Positions 41,704-51,138 of a DNA stretch of 64,000 bases are shown piece after piece. The stretch is from CAWDLX01 sp963753485 (lineage in GTDB: Bacteria; Actinomycetota; Actinomycetes; Mycobacteriales; Micromonosporaceae). Both the position numbers and the translations under genes were made by a program. The notes beneath the pieces were generated by a model that was given only the letters and a program-made list of their open reading frames with translations, had not been told where the DNA came from and did not search any database. Each line of letters opens with the position of its first letter. Within the stretch, counting starts at the first letter, position 1. The DNA lies in assembly GCA_963753485.1 (NCBI GenBank), contig CAVWCL010000001.1, forward strand, positions 310,001 to 374,000, in the 5' to 3' direction.

Positions 41704-42288
41704 TCGAAACACCCCTGCAACTACCGACATGCCCGAGCGCCAGATGGCCAAGAACATCGCGACCCCGCCGGCGCCATGCTGCAGATCAGCATGTCATCGC
41801 ATTCGGGAGTAGACAAGGTCGAAAGTGGTAGACGAAGCTGCCGCATCCGTCGTGGCAGCCAGCCGATCATCCAGGACTGATGCGTGGCGGCGACCCCATC
41901 GCGCTTTCTCGGCCGACCTGGGAAGCCCGGGTTACGCGGTTGAACCGAGTCGATGATCAAAATCGTCGGCGCGCAAAGTATGCTGTCCCGCTGGTCTCCA
42001 GGCACAGGTACTGCGCACACTGACGCGTCTTGAGTTCCCCGGTGGATGCGCGCCGGGGCAGGACCTCCAGCTCGAAGATCACATGTGGCAGTACCCGGTG
42101 ATGGCCAAGGTCTCGAACGTGCGGCCGCGCCTTCAGATCGCGCTTGATCCGCGACCTGAAGCCGGTAGCCCAGCCGGTACCGTGTCGCCGCCCGAGTTCG
42201 CTTGGCCTCCGCGCGCCCGGCACGGATTCCTCGTCCGTACACTTTGCCAGTGGAGCTGGCAGGGTCCCACAGCCCGGCTACGGCCGGG

Positions 42289-42450
42289 TTGACCACCCGC
42301 GAAGCCGAGGTGCTCGAAGGGACGAACCACGAGATCGCCGACGAAATGGTAATCTCGGTCCGTCCGTCGATTTGCCATGTCTCGGCCTAGCTGCGCAAGC
42401 TCGGCGCCGACGGCCGACCGACGCTCATCGAGCTCGCGCGGCGGCGTTCA
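42289..42450 (+). pseudogene. LuxR-type helix-turn-helix remnant
   Basis: Reads LTTREAEVLEGTNHEIADEM then VISVRPSICHVSA, an in-frame TAG at 42388-42390, and LRKLGADGRPTLIELARRR. This is the C-terminal DNA-binding domain of a LuxR/NarL regulator, missing ~4 residues after EVL and broken by a stop where family members read through. No receiver domain is detectable upstream. Confidence 0.78.
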
Positions 42451-42629
42451 TGTGCATGGACCCTAAGCGGGCGCAGCGGCTCGCCGGTCAGAGCGTCGAG
42501 CTAGCAGCACTCGGTGCCCAAGGCGCTCGGGCGGCCGAGCGTCCATCCCGTGCTGGCGGCCGCGCTGCGCCGGTGTGTCGGCTTTTGGATCTGGCCAACG
42601 CTCGCCGCGCTCTGGCCCGCACGGTCGGC

Positions 42630-42874
42630 CGTCAGAGGGGCAAAGTTGCGCAAGGCGATCAATGAACTGTCCACGCTGGCGGTCCGGACGGCCCAAGTGG
42701 TGGCCCAGACCCGGCGTCGGATGGCCGGGGACAGGGTGGACTCGGCCACCCGGGTGGTCAGCCCTGCACGACCCCCTCGTCGACGGACGAGACCGCACCG
42801 CCACCTGGTGCGGATAGGGGATCCTCACCCACAACCTGGTCAAGATCACCGGGCTGGTGGGCGCCGCGAAGTAG
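42630..42874 (+). pseudogene. transposase 3' remnant (ISNCY-like)
   Basis: Fragments AVRTAQVVAQTRRRMAGD, then LHDP after a one-base frameshift near 42765, then DRTATWCG, a TAG at 42815-42817 where Trp is expected, and GILTHNLVKITGLVGAAK. They follow the order of the C-terminal half of ISNCY-type transposases common in Micromonosporaceae, with the middle (catalytic) section deleted. Family name is from memory of the motif, so moderate confidence. Confidence 0.65.
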
Positions 42875-43058
42875 ATCGTGGCACCCTGTGGTTGCTATAG
42901 CCGCCACACGAAGCCACGATCCACACCGCGCCCATCGCCACGCCTACTTCTTCAAGGCGAAGTAACTAACCTTCGTCGAGGAAGGCCAGGCGGGTGGCAT
43001 CGCTCTGCTCACAACCCTGTACTCGAGGATGTTGCGGTTCGTGCGTCTGCGCTACCGG

Positions 43059-44420
43059 TCATTGCTTGGTCACAGTGCCCGCGTCGGCAGTCATGATCGA
43101 TACCTGGTAGTACGCGAGGGTCTGCTTGATGTCGGCGTAGAGCAGGGTGCTGCCACAGGTGGTGGCGGGCACGCCGGTCGGGCAGGGGACCTCGTTCTGC
43201 CCGAAGGACATGGTGCCGATCGCATCAGTGGCATGGAAGTTACCGACGAGGTTGTACCACAGGCCGAAATGCACTGGCCCGCCGCTGTCGGAGGTGCCGG
43301 TGGCCACGCCACCGGTCGTGTGGTCGGCTTGGACGAACGGACCGTACGGTGCGCCGCCGGTACTGGAGGCGAACCACAGGTTCACCGCGACCACCTTCAT
43401 GTAGCAGTGCTCGCCGGTGCCGGATGCGGACGCACACACGTAGTTGCCGACCGAGCTGCCCAATGCGGCTCTGACCCGCCGATGGTAGCCGGAGATCGCG
43501 TTGGTGGGCCCGCTGTAGATCACACCTTGGAAGCTGGTGGCCAGGGTATGGCGAATGAGCAGCGTGTCCCGGTTGTAGTTGACCGAGTCGACAAACCCGA
43601 TGACCGAGCCGTTGGGTGTGGTGACCCCCTCGCCGGCACTGGCGCAGTGGGCGGCGCTGAGCATGAACTGGGTTCCGTTCTTCACGACCGCGAAGCCCAT
43701 GTTGCAGATCCAGTTCGGCGACCAGTAGGTTGCTCCGCCCCACCACGGCGGGCAGTCATTCTGGCGGGAGCAGCTGACCGGGAACGGCCGCGCACCCCGC
43801 TTGAGGGTGACCGGCACGTCAATGCGCCAGCTGGCCACGTCGACGTCGCCGTCGACGGTCACGGTGATGCCACTTCCGTCCACATTGCCCGCGACCGTCG
43901 CCACGCCCGGCTTGGTAGCCACCAAGCGGCTCACGTCGTTGAGCTCCGAGGCGGAGTACCGGGCGGCCCTGACCGCTACCGGCAGGCCAACCCGAATACG
44001 ATCCAGCAAGCTGATCATGTCGGCCGGTAGCTCACCCTTCCAGTACACCGTCAGTCCTCGTGCCTCAGGTGCCGCCACGATCCCGGCCAGCCCACTAGCG
44101 GCCCCCGCCGCGTCCCGGATGCGATCGGCCGCCACGTCCAGCTGCTCCTGGACGTCGAAGACCGCACTCCACGAGTCGAACCCGGCCGGTACCGGCCCCA
44201 GCTCCGCCTCGCCCAGCGGCTCGGGCGCCGGCGGATCGGACCGGGCCGAACGCGCAGGACCTTCGCCGGAATCCCAGGTAACGGGTCGGTGCAGCGCGGA
44301 GGCCGATGCCGGCGGCGCCGCCGTCACGGCACCAGTCAGGACCGCCCCGACGGACGCAGTGATAACGACCAGGCGGATCAACGCGGGAGTCCGCGACCGG
44401 TTGGGCTGCACGGGAGACAT
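43059..44420 (-). CDS. secreted S1-family (chymotrypsin-like) serine protease
   Basis: A 453-residue exported protease. A signal peptide (~residues 1-42: LIRLVVITASVGAVLTGAVT, ASASA) is followed by a ~150-residue prodomain-like region and a catalytic domain with His in LSAAHC (~264), Asp in NYNRDTLLI (~287) and Ser in GTSDSGGPV (~386). The arrangement resembles alpha-lytic/streptogrisin-type proteases with a folding propeptide. ATG 44420 is preferred over TTG 44432. It lies just beyond the decayed island and has normal high GC. Confidence 0.9.
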   Translation of the reverse strand: MSPVQPNRSRTPALIRLVVITASVGAVLTGAVTAAPPASASALHRPVTWDSGEGPARSARSDPPAPEPLGEAELGPVPAGFDSWSAVFDVQEQLDVAADRIRDAAGAASGLAGIVAAPEARGLTVYWKGELPADMISLLDRIRVGLPVAVRAARYSASELNDVSRLVATKPGVATVAGNVDGSGITVTVDGDVDVASWRIDVPVTLKRGARPFPVSCSRQNDCPPWWGGATYWSPNWICNMGFAVVKNGTQFMLSAAHCASAGEGVTTPNGSVIGFVDSVNYNRDTLLIRHTLATSFQGVIYSGPTNAISGYHRRVRAALGSSVGNYVCASASGTGEHCYMKVVAVNLWFASSTGGAPYGPFVQADHTTGGVATGTSDSGGPVHFGLWYNLVGNFHATDAIGTMSFGQNEVPCPTGVPATTCGSTLLYADIKQTLAYYQVSIMTADAGTVTKQ

Positions 44421-44726
44421 GACGCCCCGCAATCAGGTAGAGCTGCCAGGAGTTGAGACCACATCGTCCAGGAGCCGCCTTCAAGCGGTCTTAAGGCCGA
44501 CTGTCCGCGTGGACGCGAGCCGCGTTCTCGGCGGCCGAGCCGTTTGGTTAGCAAGGGCACCCTATTAACGCATCCGGTAGAAGAGGGTGCCCTTCCAAAC
44601 ATCCGAGCGCCGGCGCGGCTCGGACCGGCACGCGCGGGAGTCAAGTGCAGCTCTCGCCAGACGGGCGCCCGGCCCGGTCCATCCGATGCCCCGAACGGCA
44701 CCGTCACCCCGATCCTCATCGGAGCA
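44421..44726 (-). other. protease upstream region with 54-bp element
   Basis: A 306-bp gap with no gene. It contains the protease leader (no clear -10/-35 found) and a 54-bp palindromic element at 44547-44600. Confidence 0.55.
44547..44600 (+). repeat. 54-bp palindromic element, copy 1
   Basis: Begins GTTAGCAAGGGCACCCT and ends AGGGTGCCCTTCCAAAC, with central AACGCATCCGGT. Same length and about 75-80% identity by eye to the copy at 57574. Arms of 17 bp pair with about 3 mismatches. Confidence 0.85.
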
Positions 44727-45848
44727 TCACCTCAGGTCGGGTACCGTGGCGAGGGCGTCAGCCGGCAGGCTCTGGCGCACACAGCCGGCCCCGGTGAGCG
44801 TGCAGACGTACACCGGCTCGGGCGCGGCCTGCGCGAACACGATCGTCTGGTTGTCCAGCCACTGCAGGGTGACGGTGCCCGGACCCTGCGGGGCACGCAG
44901 CCGGACCGGCGAGGCGTGGCCGGCGCGCAACCCGTTCGTCGGGTAGACCCAGACCGTGCTGTCGCGGGGGCCGGTCCAGACCCGTACCGCGATGGCCCGG
45001 CCATCCGGGGAGAACGCGGCCGCGGCGAACTCCGCGCCCGCCTCCGGGCAGATGCTGCGCGGCAGGCCGGGCGAGGCGATCGCGACCACCGCCAGGCAGC
45101 CCAGGTCGACCGGATCGGGCGCGGGCCAGCGCAGCCCGGCGGCATTGGCCGCGGGCCAGCTCAGCCCGGCGGCCAGCGTTCCGTCACGGGAGACCGACAG
45201 CGCCTGAAAGCGCGGTATCACCGAACGCTGCGAGGAGGTCAGATCCAGGACGACCGACCTCATCAAGGCGCCCGCCGGGCCATGCGAGACCTGCACGATC
45301 ACCTGGTGGTCGGTGAGGAACAGGCCGCTGACGAAGCCCCCGTCGCGCAGGAACCCGGACACGTCGGCGTGCGCTCGGTGCGCCCGGGAGGGCAGGTCGT
45401 ACACGTCGGCGACGCCGCTGCGGGTCGCGGCCAGCCCGGTGCCCCCGGCCGCGATCGCGACGTCGGCGCCGTCGACCGCGGCGTCGAAGCCGGACAGCCG
45501 CCCGTCCTCGGTGAGCAACCGCAGGTGTTGGTCCTTCGGGTCGCGCTGCAGCAACACCAGCCAGCCACCACGAACCCGCCAGGCCGCCACCGCCTGCTCA
45601 CCGGCGCCGGCCGGGATCGGCACCGACTCGCCGCTGGCCAGCCGGACCGTGTTCGACGCCAGCAGCAGGTCCAGGCCGCGGGTGGTGGGCACCGGCGGGG
45701 TCGGTGGCTGGGTGCGGGGTCCGAGCCACGCCAGCGTCGCGCCGGTCAGCCCGAGGACAGCCGCGACGACGGTCGTCATCGCCGCCAGCCGGCGCCGCCG
45801 GCGGGACGCCGCCGCGAGCAGCTCGCGCGCCTCGCCGACCTGCGCCAT
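44727..45848 (-). CDS. membrane-anchored beta-propeller-like protein
   Basis: A 373-residue type II membrane protein: basic cytoplasmic start (ASRRRRRLA), one TM (~residues 22-42), a Pro-rich stalk, then repeated beta-strand units with AAAFSPDGRAIAVRVW, a WD40/PD40-like signature (~290). No catalytic residues seen. Its role is unknown; such proteins are sometimes lipoprotein partners of two-component or sigma systems. ATG 45848 has GGAGGGG directly upstream. It is divergent from the methyltransferase gene. Confidence 0.78.
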   Translation of the reverse strand: MAQVGEARELLAAASRRRRRLAAMTTVVAAVLGLTGATLAWLGPRTQPPTPPVPTTRGLDLLLASNTVRLASGESVPIPAGAGEQAVAAWRVRGGWLVLLQRDPKDQHLRLLTEDGRLSGFDAAVDGADVAIAAGGTGLAATRSGVADVYDLPSRAHRAHADVSGFLRDGGFVSGLFLTDHQVIVQVSHGPAGALMRSVVLDLTSSQRSVIPRFQALSVSRDGTLAAGLSWPAANAAGLRWPAPDPVDLGCLAVVAIASPGLPRSICPEAGAEFAAAAFSPDGRAIAVRVWTGPRDSTVWVYPTNGLRAGHASPVRLRAPQGPGTVTLQWLDNQTIVFAQAAPEPVYVCTLTGAGCVRQSLPADALATVPDLR

Positions 45849-45899
45849 CACCCCTCCTCGTCGCCCCGACACCAGGTCCTGTCCCCGGACCGGCCCGGC

Positions 45900-45905
45900 T
45901 ACGGT
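45900..45905 (+). promoter_or_regulatory. -10 box TACGGT, leaderless arrangement
   Basis: TACGGT, exactly 6 nt, then GTG 45912. There is no Shine-Dalgarno. Confidence 0.5.
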
Positions 45906-45911
45906 GGCAGC

Positions 45912-46721
45912 GTGAGCACCGAGCCGGGACGTACCGCCCGCAGCCCGCTCTCGCCAGCAGCCAACCGGCGGGCCGCGCGCCACTGGTGGGACACCGACGC
46001 CGATGCGTACCAGAGCGAGCATGGCGCCTTTCTCGGCGACATCGACCTGCTGTGGGGGCCGGAAGGGTTGCGCGAAGGCGATGCCCAGCTGCTCGGCCCG
46101 GTCGCCGGCCGGCGGATCCTCGAGGTCGGCTGCGGGGCCGCGGCCGGCGCCCGGTGGCTGGTCGCCCACGGCGCCCGCGTACTCGCCCTCGACCTCTCGG
46201 CCGGGATGCTGCGCCATGCCGCCAGCGCCGCCGCCGCGACCGGGGTCCGGCCGTGGCTGGCCCAGGCCGATGCGATGGCGCTGCCGGTCCGCGACGAGAC
46301 GATCGACGTCGCTTTCACGGCCTTCGGCGCCGTGCCGTTCGTGGACGACTCCGCCACCGTCATGCGAGAGGTCTACCGGGTGCTGCGCCCCGGCGGCAAG
46401 TGGGTCTTCTCGACCACGCACCCGATGCGCTGGGTCTTCCGGGACGATCCCGGCCCGCAGGGCCTGGTCGCAATCGAGTCCTACTTTGACCGGCGCCCGT
46501 ACGTGGAGTTCGACGACGATGACCAGCCGGTCTACGTCGAGCACCACCGCACGCTCGGCGACCGGGTGCGCGAGCTCGTCGGCGCCGGCTTCGTCCTGCT
46601 CGACGTGGTCGAGCCGGAGTGGCCGGACGGGCATGCGGCGGTCTGGGGCCAGTGGAGCCCGCTGCGGGGCCGGCTCTTTCCCGGTACCGCCATCTACGTC
46701 TCGGCCAAGCCGTCGCGCTGA
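45912..46721 (+). CDS. class I SAM-dependent methyltransferase
   Basis: A 269-residue methyltransferase. Motif I is ILEVGCGAAAGARWLV (~residues 69-84), followed by LALDLSAGML, the acidic motif QADAMALPV (~120), and VLRPGGKWVFSTTHP (~160), typical of small-molecule methyltransferases of the UbiE/Methyltransf_11 group. The substrate is not deducible. GTG 45912 is fixed by the promoter box 6 nt upstream and by where similarity begins. Confidence 0.92.
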   Translation: MSTEPGRTARSPLSPAANRRAARHWWDTDADAYQSEHGAFLGDIDLLWGPEGLREGDAQLLGPVAGRRILEVGCGAAAGARWLVAHGARVLALDLSAGMLRHAASAAAATGVRPWLAQADAMALPVRDETIDVAFTAFGAVPFVDDSATVMREVYRVLRPGGKWVFSTTHPMRWVFRDDPGPQGLVAIESYFDRRPYVEFDDDDQPVYVEHHRTLGDRVRELVGAGFVLLDVVEPEWPDGHAAVWGQWSPLRGRLFPGTAIYVSAKPSR

Positions 46722-46766
46722 CCTCGAGGTATCGCGGGCGCCGCGCCGCCGTGGCAGGCTGGCGCC

Positions 46767-48272
46767 ATGAGTGAGCTGCGGTTGTCGAGCGGTCCGGGCC
46801 GGTGGGCGCTGCTCGCCACCGTGCTCGGCACGTCACTGGCCTTCCTGGACGCCACCATCGTCAACATCGCGCTGCCCACCATCGGTCGGGACCTGCACTC
46901 GTCGCTTGAAGGTCTACAGTGGATACTCACGGGCTACACGCTCGCCCTGGCCGGCCTCATCCTCATCGGTGGCGCGCTCGGTGACCGGTACGGCCGGCGC
47001 CGGGTCTTCCTCGTCGGCGTGGTGTGGTTCGCCGCCGCTTCGCTGATGTGCGCCGTCGCCCCCACGATCGGCCTGCTCATCGCGGCCCGGGTGCTGCAGG
47101 GGATCGGCGGCGCGCTGCTCACCCCAGGCTCGCTCGCGCTCATCCAGGCCTCGTTCCACCCCGACGACCGGGCCCGCGCGGTCGGTGCCTGGTCAGGGCT
47201 GGGCGGGGTGGCGGCCGCGGCCGGCCCGTTCCTGGGTGGCTGGCTGATCGCCGGACCCGGCTGGCGCTGGGCCTTCCTGCTCAACGTTCCGCTCGCGCTG
47301 CTCGTGGTCGTGGTGACCCTGCGGCACGTCCCGGAGAGCCGGGATGAGACCAGCACCGGCCGGTTCGACCTCGCCGGGGCCGCCCTCGGCGCGGCCAGTC
47401 TGGCCGGCGTCACCTACGGGCTCATCACGGCGTCGGATCCTGGCCGGCGCTCGGTGGCGCTCATCGCCGCGGCGGCCGGGGTGGTCCTGGGCGCGGTCTT
47501 CATCCTGGTCGAACGGCAGCGGGCGCACCCGATGCTGCCACTGTCGGTCTTCTCGTCCCGCCAGTTCAGCGCGGTGAACCTGGTGACGCTCGTGGTCTAC
47601 GGCGCCATCGGGGGCATATTCTTCCTCTTCGCCGTGCAGCTGCAGATCTCCGCCGGTTTCTCACCACTGCAGGCCGGTGCGGCCCTGCTGCCAGTGACGC
47701 TGCTCATGCTGGTGCTGTCGTCCCGCTCGGGCGCTCTGGCCCAGCGCATCGGTCCTCGCTGGCCGATGGTCGGCGGCACCGCCGTCGCTGGCGCCGGCGT
47801 CCTGCTGATGTCCCGCGTGGGTCCCGGATCGTCCTATGTGGCCGATGTGCTCCCGGCTGCCGTGGTCTTCGGGCTCGGACTCTCCCTGGTGGTTGCGCCC
47901 CTGACCGCAACCGTCCTGGCCAGTGCCGAGGTACGCCGGGCGGGCATCGCCAGCGGCGTCAACAACGCGGTCGCCCGGGCCGCCCAGTTGCTGGCGGTCG
48001 CCGGACTGCCGCTGCTCGTGGGCCTGAGCGGGACCGACTACGAGCAGCCGGCCGTCTTCACCGCCGGGTTCCGCACGGCCATGTACATCTGCGCCGGCGG
48101 CCTGCTGGTCGGCTCATTGTTGAGCCTCATCACCATCAGTGATGCCGTCCTGCGCCAGAGCGCCGGCGAGCCGGCCCCGGTACGCCCGGAGCGGCGGGTC
48201 TTCTGCGGCGTCGATTCCACGCCTTACGAAACCCGACCGGTTGCCTCGAGCACCTCGGCCGGTGGTTCGTGA
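46767..48272 (+). CDS. MFS drug exporter, DHA2 (14-TM EmrB/QacA) family
   Basis: A 501-residue membrane transporter with about 14 hydrophobic segments. Motif A after TM2 is GDRYGRRRVF (~residues 74-83), and TM1 has the family LDATIVNIALPTIGRDL (~27-43). The RVLQGIGGALLTPGSLALI stretch is motif C-like antiporter sequence. It would pump drugs or self-made metabolites out using the proton gradient. No TetR neighbour is adjacent. CAGGCT ending 6 nt before the ATG may be a leaderless promoter variant. It is convergent with polA. Confidence 0.93.
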   Translation: MSELRLSSGPGRWALLATVLGTSLAFLDATIVNIALPTIGRDLHSSLEGLQWILTGYTLALAGLILIGGALGDRYGRRRVFLVGVVWFAAASLMCAVAPTIGLLIAARVLQGIGGALLTPGSLALIQASFHPDDRARAVGAWSGLGGVAAAAGPFLGGWLIAGPGWRWAFLLNVPLALLVVVVTLRHVPESRDETSTGRFDLAGAALGAASLAGVTYGLITASDPGRRSVALIAAAAGVVLGAVFILVERQRAHPMLPLSVFSSRQFSAVNLVTLVVYGAIGGIFFLFAVQLQISAGFSPLQAGAALLPVTLLMLVLSSRSGALAQRIGPRWPMVGGTAVAGAGVLLMSRVGPGSSYVADVLPAAVVFGLGLSLVVAPLTATVLASAEVRRAGIASGVNNAVARAAQLLAVAGLPLLVGLSGTDYEQPAVFTAGFRTAMYICAGGLLVGSLLSLITISDAVLRQSAGEPAPVRPERRVFCGVDSTPYETRPVASSTSAGGS

Positions 48273-48313
48273 CGCCGACGGCAGGGACCGGGGGCTCGAG
48301 GAGAGCGACGTGA

Positions 48314-51007
48314 CTAGTGGTCGGCCGAGTTCCAGTCCCGGCCGGAGCCGATGGAGACCTCGAGCGGCACGGTGAGTGGGTACGCGCCGCACATCTGCTC
48401 GCGCACGATCGCCTCCAGGGACTCCCGCTCGCCCGGCGCCACTTCGAAGACGAGCTCGTCGTGCACCTGCAGCAGCATGCGCGAGCGCAGCCCGGCTCGC
48501 GCGGCCGCCTCCTCCACGCGTAGCATCGCGATCTTTATCAGGTCCGCGGCCGAGCCCTGGATCGGGGCGTTGAGCGCCATCCGCTCGGCCATCTCCCGCC
48601 GCTGCCGGTTGTCGCTGGTCAGGTCGGGTAGGTACCGGCGGCGGCCCAGCACGGTCTCGGTGTAGCCGTCCAGGCGCGCCTGCGCCACCACCGAGCGCAG
48701 GTAGTCCCGCACGCCACCGAACCGCTCGAAGTAGCCCTCCATGAGTACCCGGGCCTCATCGGTGGAGATGCCGAGCTGCTGCGACAGCCCGAACGCGGAC
48801 AGGCCGTACGCGAGCCCGAAGTTCATCGCCTTGACCCGGCGCCGGTGTTCCGGGCCCACCTCGGTCAGCGGCAGGGTGAAGACCGTCGAGGCGGTCGTGG
48901 CGTGGAAGTCCGCCCCCGACCGGAATGCCTCGATGATCCGCTCGTCGCGCGACAGGTGAGCCATGATGCGCATCTCGATCTGGCTGTAGTCCGCGGTAAG
49001 CAGGCTCTCGTACCCCTCGCCGACGACGAAGGCTCGCCGGATCCGCCGGCCCTCCTCGGTACGGATGGGCACGTTCTGCAGGTTCGGATCGGTGCTCGAC
49101 AGCCGGCCGGTGGCCGCCACGGTCTGGAAGAACGTCGTGTGGATGCGCCCATCGTCGCTGACCGACTTCAGCAGGCCGTCCACGGTGGACTTGAGCTTCG
49201 CCACGTCGCGGTGGCGCAGCAGGTGCTCCAGCACCGGGTGTCCAGTCTGGACGTACAGGCCCTGCAGCGCATCGGCATCGGTGGTGTAGCCCGTCTTGAT
49301 CCGTTTGGTCTTCGGCAGGGCTAGCTCCACGAAGAGGATCTCCTGCAGCTGCTTGGGCGAGCCAAGGTTGAACTCCCGCCCCACCACCCCGTATGCCGCC
49401 TGGGCCGCCGCCTTCACCTCGGCCGCGAAAAACGACTCCAGATCGGACAGATAGTGGGTGTCGGCGGCGATCCCGGTGCGCTCCATCTGGGCCAGCACGA
49501 AGGCGAGCGGCTGCTCCACCTCGGCCAGCAGACGCCGCGGGCTCTCGCCGTCGCGGGAGAGTTCGGCGTCGATCGCCACCCGCAGGTCCAGGGTCGCCCG
49601 GGCCCGCAGCATGAGGTTCTGCTGGGCGACCAGCTCGTCGCCGAGCACCCCCTCGAGGGTGAGCTGTCCGTCCTCCGGGGCACCGTCGACCCGCAGCTCC
49701 CGTTGCAGGTACCGCAGGGCCAGGTCGACCAGGTCGTACGAGCGCTGGTCGGGCCGGGCGAGGTAGGCCGCGAGTGCGGTGTCGGTGTGCAGGCCGTCCA
49801 GCCGCCAGCCGCGGGCGGCGAAGCCGAGCAGGGCCGGCTTGACGTCGTGGATGACCTTCGGGCGGTCCGCGTCGGCGAGCCACTGCGCCAGCGCCGCCTC
49901 GTCGTCCTGGTCAAGCTGGGTGGGGTCGAGCCAGGCGGCCGGCGTCTCCTCGGTGGCCATGGCGATACCGGTCACGGTTCCGGTGCCGCGGCCGAACCGG
50001 CCGGCGACGGCGAGCCCGATCGGCCGGCCGGGCAGCGCGTGCGCCGCCAGCCAGCCGCGGACCGACCCGGGGGTGAGCACCTCGCCGACCAGGTCGAAGC
50101 CGGACTCGGCCTCCGGCTCGACCGCCTCGAGGTACTCGTAGAGCCGGTCGCGCAGCACCCGGAACTGCAGCGTGTCGAAGACCCGGTGGACCGCCTCCCG
50201 ATCCCAGCCCCGCCATACCGTGTCGGCCGGGGCCAGCGGCAACTCCAGGTCGTCGACGAGCCGGTTGAGCTCGTAGTTGCGCAGCGCCCCGCCGAGATGC
50301 TCGCGCAGGCTCTCGCCGACCTTGCCCTTGATCTCGTCGACGTGCGCGACCACCGCGTCGAAGTCACCGAACTGCTTGATCCATTTGGCCGCGGTCTTGT
50401 CGCCGACCCCGGGCACCCCGGCCAGGTTGTCGCTGGTCTCGCCGACCAGCGCGGCGATGCCCCGGTAGTGTTGCGGCCCCACGCCGTACCGGTCGATGAC
50501 CGCGGCGGTGTCCATGCGGGCCAGCTCGGAGACTCCGCGACGCGGGTAGAGCACGGTCACGCGGTCACCGACCAGCTGGAACGCGTCCCGATCACCGGAG
50601 CAGATCAGCACCTGCATGCCAGCCTCGCGCCCCTGCCGGGCCAAGGTGGCGAGCACGTCGTCCGCCTCGTACCCCGGTTTCTCAACGACCGGCACCCGCA
50701 GTGCCTCCAGCACCTCCTTGACCAGGCTCACCTGGCCCTTGAAGTCGGTCGGGGTCTCCGAGCGGTTCGCCTTGTACTGCGCGTACTGCTCGGAGCGGAA
50801 CGAGCGGCGCGAGACGTCGAAGGCGACCGCGATGTGCGTGGGGCGCTCGTCGCGCAGCACGTTGATGAGCATCGCCGTGAAGCCGTACACGGCGTTCGTC
50901 GGCTGGCCGGTCGAGGTGGAGAAGTTCTCCACTGGCAGGGCGAAGAACGCCCGGTAGGCCAGCGAATGCCCGTCCAGGAGCAACAGCCGCGGCTCGTTCG
51001 TGCCCAC
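48314..51007 (-). CDS. polA: DNA polymerase I
   Basis: An 897-residue polymerase for gap filling and RNA primer removal. Residues ~1-300 are the 5' nuclease (LLLLDGHSLAYRAFFALP, GYEADD). The central ~310-480 exonuclease-like domain lacks DxE-type metal ligands, so proofreading is absent, as in other actinobacteria. The polymerase domain (~500-897) has LLTADYSQIEMR, RRVKAMNFGLAYG and QVHDELVFE. GTG 51007 is chosen because homologues start there and a TAGAGT box ends 7 nt upstream; the open frame running to 51121 is artefactual. Confidence 0.97.
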   Translation of the reverse strand: MGTNEPRLLLLDGHSLAYRAFFALPVENFSTSTGQPTNAVYGFTAMLINVLRDERPTHIAVAFDVSRRSFRSEQYAQYKANRSETPTDFKGQVSLVKEVLEALRVPVVEKPGYEADDVLATLARQGREAGMQVLICSGDRDAFQLVGDRVTVLYPRRGVSELARMDTAAVIDRYGVGPQHYRGIAALVGETSDNLAGVPGVGDKTAAKWIKQFGDFDAVVAHVDEIKGKVGESLREHLGGALRNYELNRLVDDLELPLAPADTVWRGWDREAVHRVFDTLQFRVLRDRLYEYLEAVEPEAESGFDLVGEVLTPGSVRGWLAAHALPGRPIGLAVAGRFGRGTGTVTGIAMATEETPAAWLDPTQLDQDDEAALAQWLADADRPKVIHDVKPALLGFAARGWRLDGLHTDTALAAYLARPDQRSYDLVDLALRYLQRELRVDGAPEDGQLTLEGVLGDELVAQQNLMLRARATLDLRVAIDAELSRDGESPRRLLAEVEQPLAFVLAQMERTGIAADTHYLSDLESFFAAEVKAAAQAAYGVVGREFNLGSPKQLQEILFVELALPKTKRIKTGYTTDADALQGLYVQTGHPVLEHLLRHRDVAKLKSTVDGLLKSVSDDGRIHTTFFQTVAATGRLSSTDPNLQNVPIRTEEGRRIRRAFVVGEGYESLLTADYSQIEMRIMAHLSRDERIIEAFRSGADFHATTASTVFTLPLTEVGPEHRRRVKAMNFGLAYGLSAFGLSQQLGISTDEARVLMEGYFERFGGVRDYLRSVVAQARLDGYTETVLGRRRYLPDLTSDNRQRREMAERMALNAPIQGSAADLIKIAMLRVEEAAARAGLRSRMLLQVHDELVFEVAPGERESLEAIVREQMCGAYPLTVPLEVSIGSGRDWNSADH

Positions 51008-51014
51008 GCCCGCG

Positions 51015-51020
51015 ACTCTA
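51015..51020 (-). promoter_or_regulatory. -10 box TAGAGT, leaderless polA
   Basis: TAGAGT on the minus strand, 7 nt, then GTG 51007. No ribosome binding site is present. Confidence 0.48.
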
Positions 51021-51071
51021 GTCCGCACCCCGGACACTTCCCCGCTCTCGCATACCCCCTGCCCCTCATCT

Positions 51072-51135
51072 CGTCGATCTAGGGCTGCGGCGCGCGCAAG
51101 GAGATCGAACCATGTGTACAAGCCCTAGATCGACG
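51072..51135 (-). repeat. 64-bp palindromic element, copy 2
   Basis: Same 14-bp ends as copies 1 and 3; the inner sequence matches them when read on the minus strand (CACATGGTTCGATCTCC). It fills the gap between polA and livF, 3 nt from the livF stop. Confidence 0.9.
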
Positions 51136-51138
51136 GGC

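Larger units (their letters stand above)
41704..43058. other. decayed accessory DNA without intact genes
   Basis: About 1.35 kb in which every frame is interrupted. Two remnants can be recognised: a LuxR-type helix-turn-helix (42289-42450) and the end of a transposase (42630-42874). A minus-strand frame at 41957-42223 reads protein-like (VLPHVIFELEVLPRRAS) but has no family that I recognise. Nothing recognised in 41704-41950 or 42880-43058. Confidence 0.65.

Noticed and set aside
48314..51121. Longer polA starting within the 64-bp palindrome
   Set aside because: The extra 38 codons lack homology; homologues begin at the GTG 51007 position.
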